Assembly (NCBI RefSeq): GCF_013184775.1
Contig: NZ_JAATVV010000010.1
Location: forward strand, 124,001-188,000
DNA: 64,000 nt
Direction of reading: 5' to 3'
DNA from: Martelella sp. HB161492
Lineage (GTDB): Bacteria > Pseudomonadota > Alphaproteobacteria > Rhizobiales > Rhizobiaceae
The position numbers and the translations under genes were made by a program. How positions within the stretch are numbered: position 1 is the stretch's first letter; each line of letters starts with the position of its first letter. A model generated the notes under the pieces. The model did not search any database. It saw only the letters and a list, made by a program, of their open reading frames with translations, and was not told the origin of the DNA. Below are positions 1 through 9,456 of this stretch, piece by piece.

Positions 1-81
1 ATAGGGCAGCATGGCTGCGACGACGGCCGGATCGGGCCGGGTCGTGGCATTGTTGTCGAGATAGGTCAGCATCGTCGTCAT
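1..81 (-). CDS. nifS: Cysteine desulfurase NifS, N-terminal fragment (runs off the window)
   Basis: Only the first 27 codons are inside the window. The translation from the ATG at 81-79 begins MTTMLTYLDNNATTRP, the typical NifS/IscS amino terminus (YLDNNATT, fold-type I PLP enzyme). A second ATG at 72-70 is possible. NifS takes sulfur from cysteine to build Fe-S clusters for nitrogenase. It lies 27 bp downstream of the short nifU and is the last visible gene of the iscA-nifU-nifS operon read from the sigma-54 promoter at 773-790. The catalytic lysine and cysteine are outside the window. Confidence 0.9.
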   Translation of the reverse strand, partial: MTTMLTYLDNNATTRPDPAVVAAMLPY

Positions 82-108
82 CCCGTTGAAGTGGCGTGAT
101 CGTCCCGC

Positions 109-402
109 TCAGGCGCTCATCACCGGCTGGATCCTGAGCGGAAGATTGGTTGCCTCGATCAGCTTCTGGCGAATGCCGTTCATGGTGAGAGCCGCCAGCT
201 GGCAGCCGACACAGGTGCCGGTGAGCTTCAGCTTCACCGTATTGCCCTCGACGCCGACGAGCTCGCAATCGCCGCCATCACGGGCAAGACGCGGCCGCAA
301 ATCGTCGATTGCCTTTTCAATCAGCCGGTATTTGACAGCGGCAAGCGCGTCTGCGGTGTCTGATGTGTCCGCAGCATCCGGGCGGGTCATGATCGCGTCC
401 AT
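109..402 (-). CDS. nifU: Short NifU: Nfu-type Fe-S scaffold domain only
   Basis: This 97-residue protein is a stand-alone NifU C-terminal (Nfu) domain. It contains DGGDCELVGVEGN and the cluster-ligating CVGC (CxxC) motif followed by a conserved helix. The IscU-like N-terminal scaffold and central [2Fe-2S] domain of full-length Azotobacter-type NifU are absent. Start: the open frame extends upstream into iscA, but the ATG at 402 has GAGGAG about 8 nt before it and follows the iscA stop by 10 bp. The expected role is transient Fe-S cluster assembly and transfer to nitrogenase proteins with NifS and IscA. Confidence 0.9.
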   Translation of the reverse strand: MDAIMTRPDAADTSDTADALAAVKYRLIEKAIDDLRPRLARDGGDCELVGVEGNTVKLKLTGTCVGCQLAALTMNGIRQKLIEATNLPLRIQPVMSA

Positions 403-412
403 GATCGTCTCC

Positions 413-733
413 TCAACCGAACGACTTGCCGCAGGAGCACTTGTTGCTCGCATTCGGGTTCTCGAACACGAAGCCTGAGGATTCCAGACCGGTGATGAAA
501 TCGACCGTCATGCCGGCCACATGGGCCTGCGAGGCCTGATCGACGAAAACCTTGACGCCACCGCTTTCGATCACGGCGTCGCCGTCACGGGTCGCCGTCT
601 CCAGCCCCATCATATATTTGAACCCGGCACAGCCGCCGGCCTCGACCATGATCCGAAGCCCCTCGGCCGGACCCTTTGCCTGGGAAAGTGCGGATTTGAC
701 GGCGGCTGCCGCGTTGTCTGTCAGTGTGATCAT
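413..733 (-). CDS. iscA: IscA/HesB-type Fe-S carrier of the nif cluster
   Basis: This 106-residue A-type carrier has the three conserved cysteines: one in GGCAGFKY and two in the C-terminal CSCGKSFG. The length is normal for IscA/HesB. It is the first gene of the operon, directly behind a sigma-54 promoter and two NifA sites, which marks it as the nif-specific paralog (sometimes called nifIscA) rather than housekeeping iscA. It is expected to pass [4Fe-4S] clusters to apo-nitrogenase components in the cytoplasm. Confidence 0.92.
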   Translation of the reverse strand: MITLTDNAAAAVKSALSQAKGPAEGLRIMVEAGGCAGFKYMMGLETATRDGDAVIESGGVKVFVDQASQAHVAGMTVDFITGLESSGFVFENPNASNKCSCGKSFG

Positions 734-772
734 CGCTCAACTCCTTGAAACGGGTTTTTCGCGATGATGACC

Positions 773-790
773 ATGCAGATATCGTGCCAC
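773..790 (-). promoter_or_regulatory. Sigma-54 (RpoN) promoter of iscA-nifU-nifS
   Basis: Read on the minus strand, TGGCACGATATCTGCAT has the -24 GG and -12 GC separated by exactly 10 nt. It lies about 40 bp before the iscA start codon. Two NifA-type UAS lie upstream at 837-852 and 884-899, so NifA-dependent transcription is the natural reading. Confidence 0.85.
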
Positions 791-836
791 TGGAAATAAG
801 CATTATATGTCAGTGTGTTATGCTTATTTTGTCGGA

Positions 837-852
837 TGTCGAGAATCCGACA
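837..852 (-). promoter_or_regulatory. NifA upstream activator sequence, proximal
   Basis: TGTCGAGAATCCGACA matches TGT-N10-ACA exactly. It lies about 80 bp upstream of the predicted iscA transcription start, inside the usual range for NifA binding. Confidence 0.8.
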
Positions 853-883
853 ACGTCGTGTCTGCGACAGAAAACATGTCTTT

Positions 884-899
884 TGTCAAAAGTCCGACA
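884..899 (-). promoter_or_regulatory. NifA upstream activator sequence, distal
   Basis: TGTCAAAAGTCCGACA is a second exact TGT-N10-ACA match, 47 bp from the first, or about 4.5 helical turns. It ends one base before the LysE-family gene. The pair suggests cooperative NifA binding. Confidence 0.75.
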
Positions 900-1526
900 T
901 CAGCCAAGGCGGGTCGTCAGGACCTTGATGGCGGCCAGGCCGAAAACGGCCGCAAAGCAGGCCTCGAAGACACGGTTGAGCCGGCGATAGAGGCGGGCCA
1001 CACCAGAGAGCGAAAACAGCATCGCATAGGTGACGAAGACAGCCGTGCTTTGAAGACCAACGGCGATGATGACCTCGGCCAGAGTTGCAGCGCCCGCCTG
1101 TGCTGGCACGCCGACGGAATAGAGCGCCGCAAAGAAGAAGATCGCCTTGGGATTGGTAAGATGCAGCATCAACCCCTTTATATAAAGGCGCCTGGTCGAG
1201 GCAGCGGCGAGCGCGCGGCTGGCAGGCTCACCCTTTTTCATGGCCGCGCGGGCCGCCTTATAGGCGAGAAAACCGAGATAGGCCGCACCGGCATAGCGCA
1301 GAACCTCAAACAGCGTGACGCTGGCCGCCATAAGGGCGGCAAGGCCGAAGGCTGCGGCAAGCGACCAGCTGAGCGAGCCGGTGGCAACGCCCAGCGCCAC
1401 CGCCAGTCCGGCGTGCCTGCCGGACGACAGGGATGTTCCGGCAATGGCAAGTGTTGCCGGTCCCGGCGAGGCGGTTGCCATGAAGGCCGCCAGCAGGATC
1501 AGCGGCAGGTGAAGGCTTTCTGTCAT
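900..1526 (-). CDS. LysE/RhtB-family amino-acid exporter
   Basis: This 208-residue inner-membrane protein has about six hydrophobic segments and the family signature near the N terminus (ATASPGPATLAIAGTSL). Helix-loop features around residues 115-130 (HLTNPKAIFFFAALY) are typical of LysE/RhtB/RarD-like exporters. Such proteins export amino acids or derivatives by proton antiport; the substrate cannot be told from sequence. It sits between two NifA-controlled promoters and runs toward the iscA operon, with its stop codon adjoining the distal UAS. No sigma-54 promoter of its own was seen, so any link to nitrogen fixation is positional only. Confidence 0.85.
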   Translation of the reverse strand: MTESLHLPLILLAAFMATASPGPATLAIAGTSLSSGRHAGLAVALGVATGSLSWSLAAAFGLAALMAASVTLFEVLRYAGAAYLGFLAYKAARAAMKKGEPASRALAAASTRRLYIKGLMLHLTNPKAIFFFAALYSVGVPAQAGAATLAEVIIAVGLQSTAVFVTYAMLFSLSGVARLYRRLNRVFEACFAAVFGLAAIKVLTTRLG

Positions 1527-1623
1527 GGTGCCCGGGTCTCGCTTGTCTCGCTGTTTTCAGGGACCAGTCTGACAGTGCCACAGCGATTGCGCAACTGCCC
1601 AAACGGACAGGAACTGTCGCTTT

Positions 1624-1639
1624 TGTCGGGTGTGCGACA
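1624..1639 (+). promoter_or_regulatory. NifA upstream activator sequence of nifH
   Basis: TGTCGGGTGTGCGACA matches TGT-N10-ACA. It is about 104 bp upstream of the -24 element of the nifH promoter, a normal distance for NifA activation by DNA looping. Confidence 0.85.
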
Positions 1640-1688
1640 GGAACTGTTTGGCGGCTGTTGGGTGCGGTTGCGTGCGTCTTAACGAATT

Positions 1689-1701
1689 TAAATCATTGAA
1701 A
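1689..1701 (-). promoter_or_regulatory. Possible IHF site between UAS and nifH promoter
   Basis: The minus strand reads TTTCAATGATTTA, one mismatch from the IHF consensus WATCAA-N4-TTR. It lies in an AT-rich stretch between the UAS and the -24/-12 element, where IHF normally bends DNA in nif promoters. The match is imperfect. Confidence 0.4.
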
Positions 1702-1742
1702 ATAAACATATAATTTTAGTCATGATACTGCGGAATGCAAAC

Positions 1743-1758
1743 TGGCACGGCGCTTGAA
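1743..1758 (+). promoter_or_regulatory. Sigma-54 promoter of nifHDK, with a variant -12 element
   Basis: TGGCACGGCGCTTGAA has a perfect -24 TGGCAC and correct spacing. The -12 element reads TTGAA, so the normally invariant GC is GA. No better -24/-12 pair lies between the UAS and nifH. The predicted transcription start is near 1768, giving a leader of about 80 nt. Confidence 0.7.
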
Positions 1759-1812
1759 AGGTATGGATCGGCGGCGGTCGAGACTGCCGGCCGGAGGAGC
1801 TCAAGGGAATGA

Positions 1813-2736
<924 letters not shown>

Positions 2737-2793
2737 GCGTGGCGCAAGCGGGGGCGGCGGCCTTGACCCGCCGCGCCCGCGACATATCCACCG

Positions 2794-2812
2794 GCGCCGA
2801 CGGCGCGTTTTT
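2794..2812 (+). terminator. GC stem-loop with T-run between nifH and nifD (attenuator-like)
   Basis: GCGCC-GAC-GGCGC followed by GTTTTT lies 26 bp before nifD, and a GC-rich inverted-repeat stretch (about 2750-2780) precedes it. The stem is only 5 bp, so it may act as partial terminator or mRNA end protector, which would favour nifH transcript over nifDK. Confidence 0.45.
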
Positions 2813-2837
2813 CTGACCCGTTGAAAAAGGCAAAGCC

Positions 2838-4343
2838 ATGAGCCTCGATTACGAAAATGACAGCCAGCTCCACGAGAAACTGATCGAGGACGTGCTGTCG
2901 AAATATCCCGACAAGGCGGCCAAGCGCCGCAAGAAGCACCTCTCGGTCGCCAAGGCCACCGAGGGCGAAGGAAGCGCCGAGCCCGTATCGGAATGCTCGG
3001 TCAAGTCCAACATCAAATCCATTCCCGGCGTCATGACCATCCGTGGCTGCGCCTATGCCGGTTCCAAGGGCGTTGTCTGGGGCCCGGTCAAGGACATGGT
3101 CCATATTTCCCATGGTCCTGTCGGCTGCGGTCAATATTCCTGGTCACAACGCCGCAACTACTACATCGGTCAGACCGGCATCGACAGTTTCGTCACCATG
3201 CAGTTCACCTCCGACTTTCAGGAGAAGGACATCGTTTTCGGCGGCGACAAGAAGCTCGAAAAGGTGATCGACGAGATCGAAGAGCTGTTTCCGCTTGCCA
3301 AGGGGATCTCGGTCCAGTCCGAATGTCCGATTGGCCTCATCGGGGACGACATCGAAGCGGTGTCGCGCAAGAAGAAGAAAGAGCTCAACAAGACCATCGT
3401 TCCGGTGCGCTGCGAGGGCTTTCGCGGCGTGTCCCAGTCGCTTGGCCACCACATCGCCAATGATGCGATCCGCGACTGGGTGCTGGAAGACGAAGACAAG
3501 CACGCCGATTTCGAAACCGGTCCCTACGATGTGAACATTGTCGGCGACTACAATATCGGTGGTGATGCCTGGGCCTCGCGCATTCTGCTGGAGGAAATGG
3601 GCCTTCGCGTTGTCGGCAATTGGTCGGGTGATGCGACGCTGGCGGAGATGGAGCGCGCCCCCAAGGCGAAGCTCAACCTGATCCATTGCTACCGGTCGAT
3701 GAACTATATCTGCCGCTACATGGAAGAAAAATACGGCATCGCCTGGATGGAATATAATTTCTTCGGCCCCTCGCAGATTGCCGCCTCGCTGCGCGCGATC
3801 GCCAAGCATTTCGGCCCGGAAATCGAGGAAAAGGCGGAAGCCGTCATCGCCAAGTACCAGCCGATGGTCGATGCGGTCATCGCCAGATACAGGCCGCGCC
3901 TCGATGGCAAGACGGTGATGCTCTATGTCGGCGGCCTGCGCCCGCGTCACGTCATGACAGCCTATGAGGATCTCGGCATGAAGATCGTCGGAACGGGTTA
4001 CGAGTTTGCCCATAACGACGACTACCAGCGCACCGGCCATTACGTGAAGGACGGCACGCTGATCTATGACGATGTCACCGGCTATGAGCTGGAAAAGTTC
4101 ATCGAGGGTATCCGCCCCGATCTGGTCGGCTCCGGCATCAAGGAAAAATACCCGGTCCAGAAGATGGGCGTTCCCTTCCGCCAGATGCATAGCTGGGACT
4201 ATTCCGGCCCCTATCACGGCTATGACGGCTTTGCGATCTTCGCCCGCGACATGGATCTCGCCATCAACAACCCGGTCTGGGGTCTTTATGACGCCCCCTG
4301 GAAGAAGAAGGCAAATCCCTCGCAGCTTCTGGCGGCGGAATGA
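2838..4343 (+). CDS. nifD: Nitrogenase MoFe protein alpha chain NifD
   Basis: This 501-residue alpha subunit of dinitrogenase has P-cluster ligands Cys71 (RGCAYAG), Cys97 (GPVGCGQYS) and Cys163 ([11 protein letters not shown]). FeMo-co ligands are Cys284 ([11 protein letters not shown]) and His451 ([16 protein letters not shown]). The length and the lack of the insertions seen in VnfD or AnfD indicate the Mo enzyme. It follows nifH by 101 bp and precedes nifK. An N-terminal Lys/Arg-rich patch (residues 24-35) matches rhizobial NifD. Confidence 0.99.
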   Translation: MSLDYENDSQLHEKLIEDVLSKYPDKAAKRRKKHLSVAKATEGEGSAEPVSECSVKSNIKSIPGVMTIRGCAYAGSKGVVWGPVKDMVHISHGPVGCGQYSWSQRRNYYIGQTGIDSFVTMQFTSDFQEKDIVFGGDKKLEKVIDEIEELFPLAKGISVQSECPIGLIGDDIEAVSRKKKKELNKTIVPVRCEGFRGVSQSLGHHIANDAIRDWVLEDEDKHADFETGPYDVNIVGDYNIGGDAWASRILLEEMGLRVVGNWSGDATLAEMERAPKAKLNLIHCYRSMNYICRYMEEKYGIAWMEYNFFGPSQIAASLRAIAKHFGPEIEEKAEAVIAKYQPMVDAVIARYRPRLDGKTVMLYVGGLRPRHVMTAYEDLGMKIVGTGYEFAHNDDYQRTGHYVKDGTLIYDDVTGYELEKFIEGIRPDLVGSGIKEKYPVQKMGVPFRQMHSWDYSGPYHGYDGFAIFARDMDLAINNPVWGLYDAPWKKKANPSQLLAAE

Positions 4344-4468
4344 TTTCGGCCCGGGCCGTCCCCGTCACGGCCCGCCATGCATGAGAACCGGGCTCCGAAA
4401 AGCCCATCAATTCCCCTTTCAAGCGCCCGTGCCGCCGAATGGAGCTGCCGGGCAAAGAGGTGATCGTC

Positions 4469-6010
4469 ATGCCACAGTCGGCTGATAAAGTACTCGACCA
4501 CGCGCCCCTGTTCCGTGAGCCCGAATATGTCGAAATGCTCAGGAACAAGAAGGAAAACTTCGAATGCCCGCATCCGGGCGAATGGGTGGATGACCAGCGC
4601 GAATTCACCAAGTCGTGGGACTATCGCGAGAAGAACCTCGCCCGCGAGGCGCTCGTCGTCAATCCGGCCAAGGCCTGTCAGCCGCTCGGTGCGGTGTTTG
4701 CCGCTGCCGGCTTCGAGCGCACCATGTCCTTCGTTCACGGGTCGCAGGGCTGCGTCGCCTATTACCGCTCGCATCTGTCGCGCCACTTCAAGGAGCCGGC
4801 TTCGGCCGTCTCCTCGTCGATGACCGAGGATGCTGCGGTGTTCGGCGGGCTGAAGAACATGATCGACGGTCTCGCCAACACCTATTCGCTCTATGAGCCG
4901 AAGATGATTGCCGTCTCCACCACCTGCATGGCCGAAGTCATCGGCGATGACCTGCATGGCTTCATCGAAAATGCCAAGAATGAAGGCTCGGTGCCGAAGG
5001 ACTTCGATGTTCCCTTCGCTCACACGCCTGCTTTCGTCGGCTCCCATGTCGATGGCTATGACAATATGGTGCGCGGTGTTTTCGAGCATTTCTGGAAGGG
5101 CAAGACCCGCGAGGAATTGACTGGCCGGTTCAATCTGATCCCCGGTTTCGACGGCTATTGCGTCGGCAATAATCGCGAGCTGAAGCGCATGCTGGCGCTG
5201 ATGGGTGTCGACTACACCTTCATTCAGGATGCCTCCGACACCTATGACACGCCCTCGGACGGCGAGTTTCGCATGTATGACGGCGGCACGAAGCTTGACG
5301 ATATTGCCGATGCGCTGAACGCCGAATGGACGTTGTCGCTGCAGCATTACTGCACCAGAAAGACGCTGGAATATTGCGCCGAACAGGGCCAGAAGACCGC
5401 TTCGCTGCACTATCCGATGGGCGTTCGCGGCACGGATGATCTGCTGATGAAGGTCTCGGAAATGACCGGCAAGGAGATTCCGGAAGCGCTCAGAATGGAG
5501 CGTGGCCGCCTCGTCGATGCCATGGCCGACAGTCAGGCCTATCTGCATGGCAAGCGCTATGCGATCTATGGCGATCCGGATTTCGTCTATGCCATGGCCC
5601 GCTTCATTCTGGAAACCGGCGGCGAGCCGGTCCATTGCCTGGCCACCAATGGCGGCAAGGCCTGGGCGCAGGAGATGCAGGATCTGTTCGACACTTCTGC
5701 CTTCGGCAAGGACTGCAAGGCCTGGCCGGGCAAGGATCTCTGGGCCATGCGTTCGCTGATGTTCACGGAACCGGTCGATCTCCTGATCGGCTCGTCCTAT
5801 GGCAAATATCTCGAACGCGATACCGGCACGCCGTTGCTGCGGCTGACCTTCCCGATCTTCGACCGGCATCACCATCACCGCTTCCCCACCATGGGCTATC
5901 AGGGCGGGCTGCGCGTGCTGACCGAGATCCTCGACAAGTTCTTCGACATCGCCGACCGCGAAACGGAAATCCCCGGCAAAACCGACTACTCCTTCGATCT
6001 CACTCGATAG
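4469..6010 (+). CDS. nifK: Nitrogenase MoFe protein beta chain NifK
   Basis: This 513-residue beta subunit carries P-cluster ligands Cys70 ([10 protein letters not shown]), Cys95 ([13 protein letters not shown]) and Cys153 ([12 protein letters not shown]). An in-frame ATG lies at 4439, but the ATG at 4469 ([15 protein letters not shown]) has AAGAGGTGA upstream and matches the usual rhizobial NifK start and length. It pairs with NifD in the alpha2-beta2 tetramer. A strong stem-loop follows the stop codon. Confidence 0.98.
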   Translation: MPQSADKVLDHAPLFREPEYVEMLRNKKENFECPHPGEWVDDQREFTKSWDYREKNLAREALVVNPAKACQPLGAVFAAAGFERTMSFVHGSQGCVAYYRSHLSRHFKEPASAVSSSMTEDAAVFGGLKNMIDGLANTYSLYEPKMIAVSTTCMAEVIGDDLHGFIENAKNEGSVPKDFDVPFAHTPAFVGSHVDGYDNMVRGVFEHFWKGKTREELTGRFNLIPGFDGYCVGNNRELKRMLALMGVDYTFIQDASDTYDTPSDGEFRMYDGGTKLDDIADALNAEWTLSLQHYCTRKTLEYCAEQGQKTASLHYPMGVRGTDDLLMKVSEMTGKEIPEALRMERGRLVDAMADSQAYLHGKRYAIYGDPDFVYAMARFILETGGEPVHCLATNGGKAWAQEMQDLFDTSAFGKDCKAWPGKDLWAMRSLMFTEPVDLLIGSSYGKYLERDTGTPLLRLTFPIFDRHHHHRFPTMGYQGGLRVLTEILDKFFDIADRETEIPGKTDYSFDLTR

Positions 6011-6019
6011 GCGTAGTCG

Positions 6020-6053
6020 ACCGGCCGCACAGTCCCTTCGTGCGGCCGGTTTT
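6020..6053 (+). terminator. Strong stem-loop between nifK and nifE
   Basis: An 11-bp perfect stem ACCGGCCGCAC / GTGCGGCCGGT with a 9-nt loop is followed by TTTT. No separate sigma-54 promoter was found before nifE, so this is probably a partial terminator or 3'-end stabiliser that lowers nifEN expression relative to nifHDK. Confidence 0.65.
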
Positions 6054-6089
6054 CACCGCAAGTGACATCAAAGCGGAAGGTGTACTGAC

Positions 6090-7595
6090 ATGGCGGAACT
6101 GAAGGCGAAACTGGACGATCTCTTCAACGAGCCGGGCTGTGACAAGAACCAGGCCAAGGGTGAAAAAGCCCGAAAGAAAGGCTGTTCCAAGCCGCTGACG
6201 CCCGGGGCGGCGGCCGGCGGCTGCGCCTTTGACGGTGCCAAGATCGTGCTGCAGCCGGTGACTGATGTCGCCCATCTGATCCATGCGCCGCTGGCCTGCG
6301 AGGGCAATAGCTGGGACAACCGTCATGCGGCGTCCTCGGGCCCGGATCTGTGGCGCCGCTCCTTCACCACCGATCTCACCGAGCTCGATATCGTCATGGG
6401 CCAGGGGGAGAAAAAGCTCTTTCGTGCCATCCGCGAGATTGCCGAGAAATATGCGCCGCCGGCGATCTTCGTCTATTCCACCTGTGTCACCGCACTGATC
6501 GGTGATGACATCGACGCCGTCTGTCGCCGGGCAGCGGAGAAATTCGGCCTTCCGGTCATTCCCGTCAATGCACCGGGCTTTGTTGGTTCGAAAAATCTCG
6601 GCAACAAGCTTGCCGGCGAGGCGATGCTCGATCATGTCATCGGCACGCGTGAGCCTGACGACATCTCGCCGCTCGATATCAACATTCTCGGCGAATATAA
6701 CCTTTCGGGCGAATTCTGGTCGGTGAAGCCGCTGATCGAAAAGCTTGGCATGCGCATTCGCTGCGTCTTTCCGGGCGATGCGCGCTATCATGACATCGCC
6801 ACCGCGCACCGTGCCAATGCGACGATGATGGTCTGTTCCACAGCGCTGATCAACCTCGCCCGCAAGATGGAGGAGCGCTACGGCATTCCCTATTTCGAAG
6901 GCTCTTTCTATGGCGTTTCCGATACGTCGGAGGCGTTGCGGCAGCTGGCGACCATGCTGGTGTCACGCGGCGCACCGCGCGATCTTCTCGCCCGCACCGA
7001 GGCGCTGATTGCCGGGGAAGAGGCGCTTGCCAATCAACGCCTTGCTGCCTTCCGCCCGCGTCTGGCCGGCAAGCGGGTGCTGCTCAATACCGGCGGGGTG
7101 AAAAGCTGGTCGGTGGTCAATGCGCTGCAATATGCCGGCATGGAGATCGTCGCCACCTCGGTGAAGAAATCGACCGACGAGGACAAGGAGCGGATCAAGG
7201 CGATCTTCAAGGGGGAGAACCATTCCTTCGAGGCAATGGCACCGAAGGAGATCTACGCCATGCTGAAGGAAAACCGCGCCGATATCATGCTGTCGGGCGG
7301 GCGCACCCAGTTTATCGCGCTGAAGGCCAAGATGCCCTGGCTCGACATCAATCAGGAGCGCCACAACCCCTATGCCGGCTATGACGGCATTGTCGAACTG
7401 GTGCGCCAGATCGACCTTGCCATTCACAACCCGGTCTTCGCCGCAGTGCGCGAACCCGCTCCCTTTGATGCCGACGGCAATCTTGTCGTCTGCAGTGATG
7501 ACGATGGCGGGGCTGTCGACGCTGAAATCACTGCGCCGGTTCATGCATTCCGAAAATTCGAGACCAGTGTTGTCGATGAGACGGGAGACTGCTGA
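6090..7595 (+). CDS. nifE: FeMo-co biosynthesis scaffold subunit NifE
   Basis: This 501-residue paralog of NifD forms the NifEN scaffold on which the NifB-co precursor is matured to FeMo-co. Cys45, Cys70 (APLACEGNSWDNR) and Cys131 (STCVTALIGDD) correspond to cluster ligands. A basic, Cys-containing N-terminal stretch (residues 17-35) precedes the first domain. Its stop overlaps the nifN start (TGATG), implying translational coupling for equal subunit production. Confidence 0.97.
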   Translation: MAELKAKLDDLFNEPGCDKNQAKGEKARKKGCSKPLTPGAAAGGCAFDGAKIVLQPVTDVAHLIHAPLACEGNSWDNRHAASSGPDLWRRSFTTDLTELDIVMGQGEKKLFRAIREIAEKYAPPAIFVYSTCVTALIGDDIDAVCRRAAEKFGLPVIPVNAPGFVGSKNLGNKLAGEAMLDHVIGTREPDDISPLDINILGEYNLSGEFWSVKPLIEKLGMRIRCVFPGDARYHDIATAHRANATMMVCSTALINLARKMEERYGIPYFEGSFYGVSDTSEALRQLATMLVSRGAPRDLLARTEALIAGEEALANQRLAAFRPRLAGKRVLLNTGGVKSWSVVNALQYAGMEIVATSVKKSTDEDKERIKAIFKGENHSFEAMAPKEIYAMLKENRADIMLSGGRTQFIALKAKMPWLDINQERHNPYAGYDGIVELVRQIDLAIHNPVFAAVREPAPFDADGNLVVCSDDDGGAVDAEITAPVHAFRKFETSVVDETGDC

Positions 7596-8986
7596 TGGTC
7601 GAAATTGTCAGCCAGAGCAAATATGCGGCCGAAAATCCGCTGAAATCCTCGCAGACGCTGGGGGCTGCCTATGCCTATCTCGGTGTTGACGGCGCCATGC
7701 CGCTGTTTCACGGTTCTCAGGGCTGTACGGCCTTTGCGCTTGTCCTGTTTGTCCGCCATTTCAAGGAAGCGATCCCGCTGCAGACAACGGCGATGGATGA
7801 GGTTGCCACCATTCTCGGCGGTGCCGATCACATGGAAGAGGCGATCCTCAACATCAAGAACCGCTCCAAGCCGAAGCTGATCGGGCTTTGCACGACGGCA
7901 CTTGTCGAAACGCGCGGCGAGGACTTTGCTGGCGATCTTGCGCGCATCCGGAAAAAGCGTGCGGCGGAGCTTGAAGGCACCGAGGTCGTCTTTGCCTCGA
8001 CGCCCGATTTCGAGGGGTCGATCGAGGAGGGCTGGGCGCGGGCCGTGACCGCGATGATTGAGACCATCACGCTTGAGACCATCGCCCCGCGCAATCCGCA
8101 GAAAATCGCGATCCTGGCCGGATCCAATCTCACCGTGGCCGATATCGAGGACCTGCGCGACAGTGCCGAGGCCTTCTCGCTCACGCCGGTTATCCTGCCG
8201 GATATTTCCGGTGCGCTGGATGGCACGGTGCCGGATCGCTGGATCCCGACCACCTATGGCGGCACCACCGTGGAGGATATCCGTGATCTGGGAAGCTGCG
8301 CCCATGTGATTGCCGTCGGTGAACATATGCGTGGTCCGGCAGAGGCGCTGAAGCGCCGAACCGGGCTTGATTACACGCTGTTTCGCCAGCTGACCGGCCT
8401 GAAGGCGGCAGACCGTTTCATTCAGCTGCTGGCCACCCTTTCAGGGCAAAAGGTGCCGGCAAAGATCCGCCGTCGCCGGGCGCAGCTGCAGGATGCGCTG
8501 CTCGACGGGCATTTCTTCTTTTCCGGAAAGAAGATCGCCATCGCCGCCGAGCCGGATCTTCTCTACCAGTTCTCGACCTTCTTTCTCGGGCTTGGCGCCG
8601 AAATCGTCACTGCCGTCACCACCACGGGCGCCTCGAAGGTTCTGCCCCATGTGCCGGTCGACAAGGTCAAGGTGGGTGATCTTTCCGATTTCGAGGCCAT
8701 GGCGGGCGCTGCCGGCGCTGATCTTCTCGTCACCCATGCCCATGGCCGACAGGCCGCCGCCCGGCTGCACCTGCCGCTGATGCGGGTTGGCTTTCCGGTA
8801 TTCGACCGGCTTGGCAGCCAGCACCGCAAGACCATTCTCTATGAGGGCGCGCGCAACCTGATCTTCGAAACCGCCAATATTTTCCAGGCTGTCGATCACC
8901 ATGCCACGCCTGAAGACCTGAACCCTTTCCTCAAACGGGAGCAAGACCATGACAGCCACCGTCCGCCGTCTCTCGCTCGTCACTGA
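7595..8986 (+). CDS. nifN: FeMo-co biosynthesis scaffold subunit NifN
   Basis: This 463-residue partner of NifE has the NifK/NifN-like N terminus (NPLKSSQTLGAAYAYLG), the conserved HGSQGC with Cys44 and the PLQTTAMDEVATILGG segment. As usual for NifN, the cysteine seen in NifK's NPxKxC motif is replaced (SSQ here). The last 13 codons overlap nifX in another frame, so translation of the two is probably coupled. Confidence 0.96.
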   Translation: MVEIVSQSKYAAENPLKSSQTLGAAYAYLGVDGAMPLFHGSQGCTAFALVLFVRHFKEAIPLQTTAMDEVATILGGADHMEEAILNIKNRSKPKLIGLCTTALVETRGEDFAGDLARIRKKRAAELEGTEVVFASTPDFEGSIEEGWARAVTAMIETITLETIAPRNPQKIAILAGSNLTVADIEDLRDSAEAFSLTPVILPDISGALDGTVPDRWIPTTYGGTTVEDIRDLGSCAHVIAVGEHMRGPAEALKRRTGLDYTLFRQLTGLKAADRFIQLLATLSGQKVPAKIRRRRAQLQDALLDGHFFFSGKKIAIAAEPDLLYQFSTFFLGLGAEIVTAVTTTGASKVLPHVPVDKVKVGDLSDFEAMAGAAGADLLVTHAHGRQAAARLHLPLMRVGFPVFDRLGSQHRKTILYEGARNLIFETANIFQAVDHHATPEDLNPFLKREQDHDSHRPPSLARH

Positions 8987-9452
8987 TGCCGAGCGCGGGC
9001 CTGCGCCCGAGCGTCCTGCCGGCGCGCTTCGCATCGCCATTGCGACGCAGGATATGAAGAACCTCAACGCCCATTTCGGCTCGGCGCGGTTTTTCGCCCT
9101 TTACGATGTGACACCGGAGGAGGCGCGCTTTGTCGAGGCGCTGGCCTTTGATGATGTTTCGGCGGAGACCGGCGAACATAAAACCGATGGCGATGACCGG
9201 ATCACGCCCAAGGTCGATGCGCTCAAGAGTGCGCATCTGCTCTTCTGCCTGGCGATTGGCGGTCCGTCCGCGGCGAAAGTGGTTGCCGCGAAAATCCACC
9301 CGATCAAGGTCCCGGGGGAAAGTCCGATCTCAGAGGTGATCGCCCGCACCCAGACCATGCTGAAGAACGCGCCGCCGCCCTGGCTCCGCAAGGTGCTGGC
9401 CGAGGCCGGCGTTGCGCCAAAGAAACCCGATTTCGATGATGATCAGGAGTGA
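8949..9452 (+). CDS. nifX: Nitrogenase cofactor carrier NifX
   Basis: This 167-residue member of the NifX/NafY dinitrogenase iron-molybdenum cofactor-binding family has the characteristic LRIAIATQDMKNLNAHFGSA region near residues 28-48 and the family fold through about residue 130. A C-terminal extension ends in an acidic DDDQE tail. NifX holds NifB-co and the VK cluster during FeMo-co assembly. The ATG lies inside nifN with a 38-nt overlap. The next gene starts 4 bp after its stop. Confidence 0.95.
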   Translation: MTATVRRLSLVTDAERGPAPERPAGALRIAIATQDMKNLNAHFGSARFFALYDVTPEEARFVEALAFDDVSAETGEHKTDGDDRITPKVDALKSAHLLFCLAIGGPSAAKVVAAKIHPIKVPGESPISEVIARTQTMLKNAPPPWLRKVLAEAGVAPKKPDFDDDQE

Positions 9453-9456
9453 GAGA

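Noticed and set aside
861-871. TGTCTGCGACA palindrome near the iscA UAS pair
   Set aside because: Spacing is TGT-N5-ACA, which does not fit NifA; it may be coincidental in this C/G-rich repeat area.
4286-5878. 530-codon open frame on the minus strand
   Set aside because: It lies antisense over nifK (and the end of nifD), has no family resemblance and reads as a codon-bias shadow of the GC-rich gene.
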